In this document: piece after piece, positions 59,794-64,000 of the stretch
Numbering within the stretch: position 1 is the first letter of the stretch
How the letters are laid out: the number at the start of each line of letters is the position of its first letter
Program-made: the position numbers and the translations under genes
Notes under the pieces: model-generated
What the model was told of the DNA's origin: nothing
Database searches by the model: none
Seen by the model: the letters and a program-made list of their open reading frames with translations, nothing else
Assembly (NCBI RefSeq): GCF_000715075.1
Contig: NC_134096.1
Coordinates: 69,879,026-69,943,025 of the forward strand
DNA: 64,000 nt
DNA from: Nicotiana tabacum
Taxonomy: Eukaryota; Streptophyta; Magnoliopsida; Solanales; Solanaceae
Direction: 5' to 3'

Positions 59794-62546
59794 TGTAACG
59801 ACCTGGCCGGTTATTTTGAGTATTACAACCCCGTTTCTCCATTTACTGCTCAATTTGTGCTTTGCAGTTGTTATACGACTTGTACGCAAAATTTGAGGTC
59901 AATCGGACTTGATTTGATAGGTTTCGACATCGAATGTAGAAGTTGAAATTTCTTAGTTTCAAAAATCTTGTCATCTCACCCTTCTACACTATTCTTCACA
60001 CACTCACGTACACAACAAGGAGGGGTCACGAAATAGGAGGGGATTTTCTACATTAAAAAAAAGAGAGAGAGGGGGAGTGGGGACAACACTTTGAGAGGAA
60101 ATGAGGATTTTCGGGAGAGAGAGTTTGAGTGGGGGAAACACTTTGAGCGGAAGAGAAGATTTTAAGGAGATAGATAGAGAGATAGGGAGAGAAGAAACAG
60201 GACAGAGAAATAGACGGGTAAAGGGGAGAAAAACAAAAATAGAGGGAAAAGCAAGAGAAAATAACATCCAAAAATCGGTCCCTTTTCCTCATCATGAGCA
60301 AACCACATCAATTGCCTTCTCCTTCCTTCCTCTAAACTTTAATTGCAGAAAACATATATAGCTGTAAAAATGCAGCATCTACACCCCTCAAAACCCATCA
60401 CTAAATTAAAACTATATTTCTAGCCATGGGAATAGCTTGAAAACTCCATGAAGTAAGTTGAAACTCCAGCTCAAATCCAACCTAAAAAAAAAACTTAAAA
60501 TATCCCCAAAGCAGTCCCAAAAACGCAGCCATGGAGTAGCCATTGTTCCGCCATCAAAAACCAGTAAACAAAACGCAGCCACAAAGATAGCACAAAAGCA
60601 GTACAAAAATGCAGCAACCGCTGCTTATTTTCTTCCTCCAAAATATCACCTCCAAACCATTTTGAATAGCTGTTGGTTCCACATACTAAAGCACCACAAA
60701 AGCAGTTTCAAATTTCTCCATTAATCACGTCGAAGCTCTGTCACCCGAGGTCGTCGGCGAGTTCTCCGTCCCCGGTCCAGTTTGCTCCAGATTTCTCGCC
60801 GACTTTCCATCTTTGTACTCTCATATATAAAACGTTTGTTGAGTAAAACAAGGCTCGGGTGAGTGTCCGTGTCAAAAGGCGAGGTCGAGATCGTGATTTT
60901 CGATTTGAGATTTCCGGTCAAAAGTTCCCTGATGCTATTTCTCTGATTAGATTTCAATTGTCGGAATTCTATTTTTGCCGTCAACATCTCTTATATGTAC
61001 TGCTCGGAGGATATTTTTATTGAAAAAGCTAATTAAAGATTCAAGACGTTTGGAGGCCGAATCGCGAGGGAAAGGCATTGCAAAATAAAGAATTACACGA
61101 TTTGAGGTAAGTAACACTTCTAAACTTGGTTATGAGGGTATGAATTCCCGAATCTGGTGTTATATAAATTATTTGGAGGTGACGCACATGATAGGTGACG
61201 AGCGTGTGGACATGCACCATAGAAATTATGACTTGAATAAATCTTGTGAAGTTGTAAAATTAAAAAATTATGTTATTATTCGCATATCCTTCACGTGTTA
61301 GGAAATTGAGCCGAGACTCGTATTCAAGATTATAATTTGGCTACGTGCCGATATTTTGGGACCCATAGGGTCGTGTTGCTGTTGAATTAATTATTTTAAA
61401 ATGTACATTTCATACTCAGTCATGCTCACCCATTGTGAGGATATTTATGGGATCGGGGTTGCCCGCCTGCAGCAGGTCATATCGGCTTTATATATATATT
61501 ATTATTATTATGGGATCGGGTTGCACGCCGCAGTAGGCCTTATAGGCTTTATTGTTCTGGATCGGAGCTGCACGCCACAGCAGGCCTTATTGGCTTTATT
61601 ATTATATGGATCGGGGTTGCCCGCCTGCAGCAGGCCATATCGGCTTTATATCACGCTTGGGCTGAAGGAGCCCTTCCAGAGTCTATACACACCCACAGTG
61701 AGCGTATATGATTATATATTCGGGATGGACTTCCCAGGGCATGGACTTACCTTACTTATTTATATTGTGATGAATTTTCATGGACATGGATCTTGTCCGT
61801 ATCATTTATATCTGGGGATAAATTACCTTAGGGATGGATTGGCCTTATACGGTACTGAGTGACTGACTGTTAGTCGATGTGTATGTATATACGGGATGAA
61901 ATATCCCTGGGCTGGATTGGCCATAAACAGTACCGAGTGACTGAATGAATTGTGACCAGTAGTACATGAGGTCTTTTCGCTGAGATGTCATATTCCTCAT
62001 ATCATGCAGTATTGATCTATTTTTGCTTGTATTGAGTTTAATTGTTGAACTTGAAAGCATGCCTATATTTTTGTACCATTATTTATGTATTGGACTGTAC
62101 CTGCGGAGCTCATCACTACTTTCAGCCCAGAGGTTAGTCTTGTTACTTATTGAGTTGGTTGTACTCATACTACACTCTGCACCTCGTGTGCGGATCCAGG
62201 TGCTTTCGAACACGACGATCGTTAGATCTCAGAGTGCTATTAGTTGGAAACTATCAAGGTAGCTTCCTAAAGTCCGCTGACCTTGACTCTCTTTTTTTCA
62301 GTTATTGTATTGTTCTATACTTTCAGACAGTGTTTTTATCAGTCAGACTTTGTATTCATATTAGATGCTCATGCACTCAGTGACACCGGGTTTTAAGAGT
62401 GTTTATATCTGTATTTGTGAGATTTTTTCTACTGAATTTAAATATTATATTTTAAATTTAAAAGATATGATGGTTTATTGAGATTGTCGGCTTGCCTAGT
62501 ATTGAGATAGGCACCATCATGACAGGTGAGATTTTGGGTTGTGACA
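59794..62546 (+). repeat. Solo LTR D (gypsy)
   Basis: 2753 bp, TGTAACGACCTGGCCGGTTA...GGGTTGTGACA, with perfect target-site duplication TAAAT (59789-59793 and 62547-62551). Donor GAG/GTAAGTAAC at 61107, GAGGTGACGCACATG at 61177. The acceptor position reads TGTGCGG (62193), so the AG is mutated. The first third (59990-60720) contains purine-rich tracts in place of a CpG array. Confidence 0.9.
61440..61650 (+). repeat. About 60-bp repeats in LTR D
   Basis: Four imperfect copies of 'ggatcgggttgcacgccgca...gcaggcc.tat.ggcttta'. Single copies of the same word occur in LTR A (53470) and the Tekay LTRs (37775, 45965). Confidence 0.85.
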
Positions 62547-62551
62547 TAAAT

Positions 62552-64000
62552 AATACTCGAAAATATCATTGATAAATTTAAATATCGAAATAATTTGAGA
62601 AAGTTATACAGGATAAAGTCAAGTTAAATTTCAAGAGTAATACAAAATTATATTCATCGTATTATATTAAACTAGTAATTTATCAAAAATTCATATGTCA
62701 GTTTAATAATATTAAGTAATGGATAATACAATTAGATAAGCAGGGAATAAAAAAAGAAATAAAATATAAATTTGTGAAAAAATATAAAAATATAAGACTT
62801 ATAATTAGAATTATAATGAGAAAAGTCGTACATATATACATAACTAAAATTATAATATAGATATACACATAACTAAAATCATAATAAACAAACAATCATA
62901 AAGGGAGAATACTAAAAAAAACATAAAAATTTATATACTAATTAAATTTCTCATGTAGGAAATTTTAGTTAATAAATAGAACTCATAATTTCATAATGAA
63001 AAATACAAAAATATAAAGATACTAATAGGATATTATACATAAGATAAGTATATTATATATACACACACACACACTAGTTTCTATGTACGTGTTTCACACG
63101 TAACAAACCTAACCAAAAAGAGAAAGATGAAAAAAAATGGTAAAGTAAATACAGTACCATAGACACGACTAATAATAAATACCGTTAATTTCATGCAACT
63201 TATATCTCATAAAACATAATTTTCTTAGCTAGTTCATGCCATATAGGAGCATATTTTATTATCAATATTACGTTTTAATTATTTATATAAACAAAACGGG
63301 TAAGGAAACTTCAGTGTGCATTCATTTATAGATTGAACTATAAGAACTTGTGTTTCGTTGTAGTTTTTTAGTATAGGAATGAGAAAAAGCTTTTAGCCTT
63401 TAAATAGATTATAAGTATATAAATAGCATGTCAACAAACATGTATGGTGAAAAGTCATTTTTTGTTAAAATTTTTTATTAGGTATTATTATCATCTTTTA
63501 CGGATCAAAACTAAGAAGGATTTTACTTTCACCGAATAATTTGACAATCAGCATCTCATCTAGTTGACCGACATATTCATTTTTGCTAATTATTATAGTT
63601 GTTGTCATAATATGTTTTGGAGAACTTACAGTTTTAATTAATGATAAAAATTATTAAAAAATCTAGCACTACCATAATTGTTGGGATTAACAACCAATTA
63701 TTTTAGAAGGAGACCAAATCATCTCTTCTTATATGCTCATGCGTAATCACCATGAATGTTGGATCTATTCTGGCTCTTGTATATATTGTTGGCTGAATCT
63801 TTTTTATTTGATGCGAGAAGTATGATTTTTATCAAACCTCTATTACAGTCTCCGCCCTCGTCGATTTTGGAACTACTTGTAATATTTGATGAAAATTACC
63901 TCCAAATCTCATTACTTTTCACCAAACAATTCTTCAATTTTTATTATACCTCCAAATCTCTTGTTAACTATTTCGATTGAATGACACTTACCTATAAGTG
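62552..64000. other. AT-rich DNA, no supported gene
   Basis: Contains a short TATA/(AC)n tract at 63050-63076 and AT-rich sequence. A 74-codon plus-strand frame at 63756-63980 (MLDLFWLLYILL) is hydrophobic but has no recognisable feature. Confidence 0.5.

Noticed and set aside
61401..61862. 153-codon plus-strand frame in LTR D
   Set aside because: Spans the 60-bp repeat units of a solo LTR with a perfect target-site duplication. No protein features.

Overview
This is plant nuclear DNA, most likely from a large-genome member of the Solanaceae (a Nicotiana-like genome is my best guess, made from recalled family resemblance of the long LTRs and not from any search). About 80% of the window is transposable-element sequence, mostly retrotransposons nested inside one another. 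No ordinary housekeeping gene is present. The only host genes I can support are a pair of tiny secreted cysteine-rich (defensin-like) peptide genes.

Layout. 1-18305: a Ty1/copia element (SIRE/Maximus-like, + strand) whose 5' end lies outside the window. Its gag is split by a complete Ty3/gypsy chromovirus (692-10501, coding on the - strand). Its RT has been deleted, it carries an extra ORF after pol, and its 3' LTR is split by an unidentified insertion of about 1.47 kb. 18306-23400: AT-rich intergenic DNA with a perfect 21-bp hairpin, a Stowaway-like MITE and a repeat rich in 'aaccgaacc' words. 23428-24386: an apparently intact two-exon gene for a 72-residue secreted six-cysteine peptide. 25250-48608: a second copy of this gene. 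Exon 1 (25325-25386) and exon 2 (48412-48608) are separated by an intron holding a Mutator-type MITE (25530-26458) and a 21.9-kb gypsy Tat-clade element (26484-48391, coding on the - strand). That element is itself split in gag by an 11.1-kb Tekay-like chromovirus (35693-46800, + strand). 48863-62546: a graveyard of long gypsy LTRs (A with E nested, a partial B with C nested, and D), with no coding interior anywhere. 62547-64000: AT-rich DNA without a supported gene.

Insertion boundaries are well supported. Target-site duplications are visible for the Tat element (AAAAC), the Tekay element (AGCAT), solo LTRs E (GTACT), C (TTATT) and D (TAAAT), and the Mutator MITE (TTTTATATT). The gag reading frame of the Tat element resumes exactly across the Tekay insertion.

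Most notable observations. (1) The defensin-like gene pair: the second copy has intact cysteine spacing in exon 2, but exon 1 carries a 2-nt deletion and the intron grew from about 0.17 kb to 23 kb. (2) The long LTRs share an intron-like module: a consensus splice donor (AAG/GTAAGT), a conserved GAGGTGACG box just after it, and a TGTGCAG acceptor 0.8-1.2 kb further on. This suggests a spliced LTR leader. (3) CpG-dense arrays of short words lie upstream of the donor, with different words in different LTR families. (4) The Tat element carries an antisense gene with its own TATA box and three likely introns, followed by an array of about 50-bp tandem repeats.
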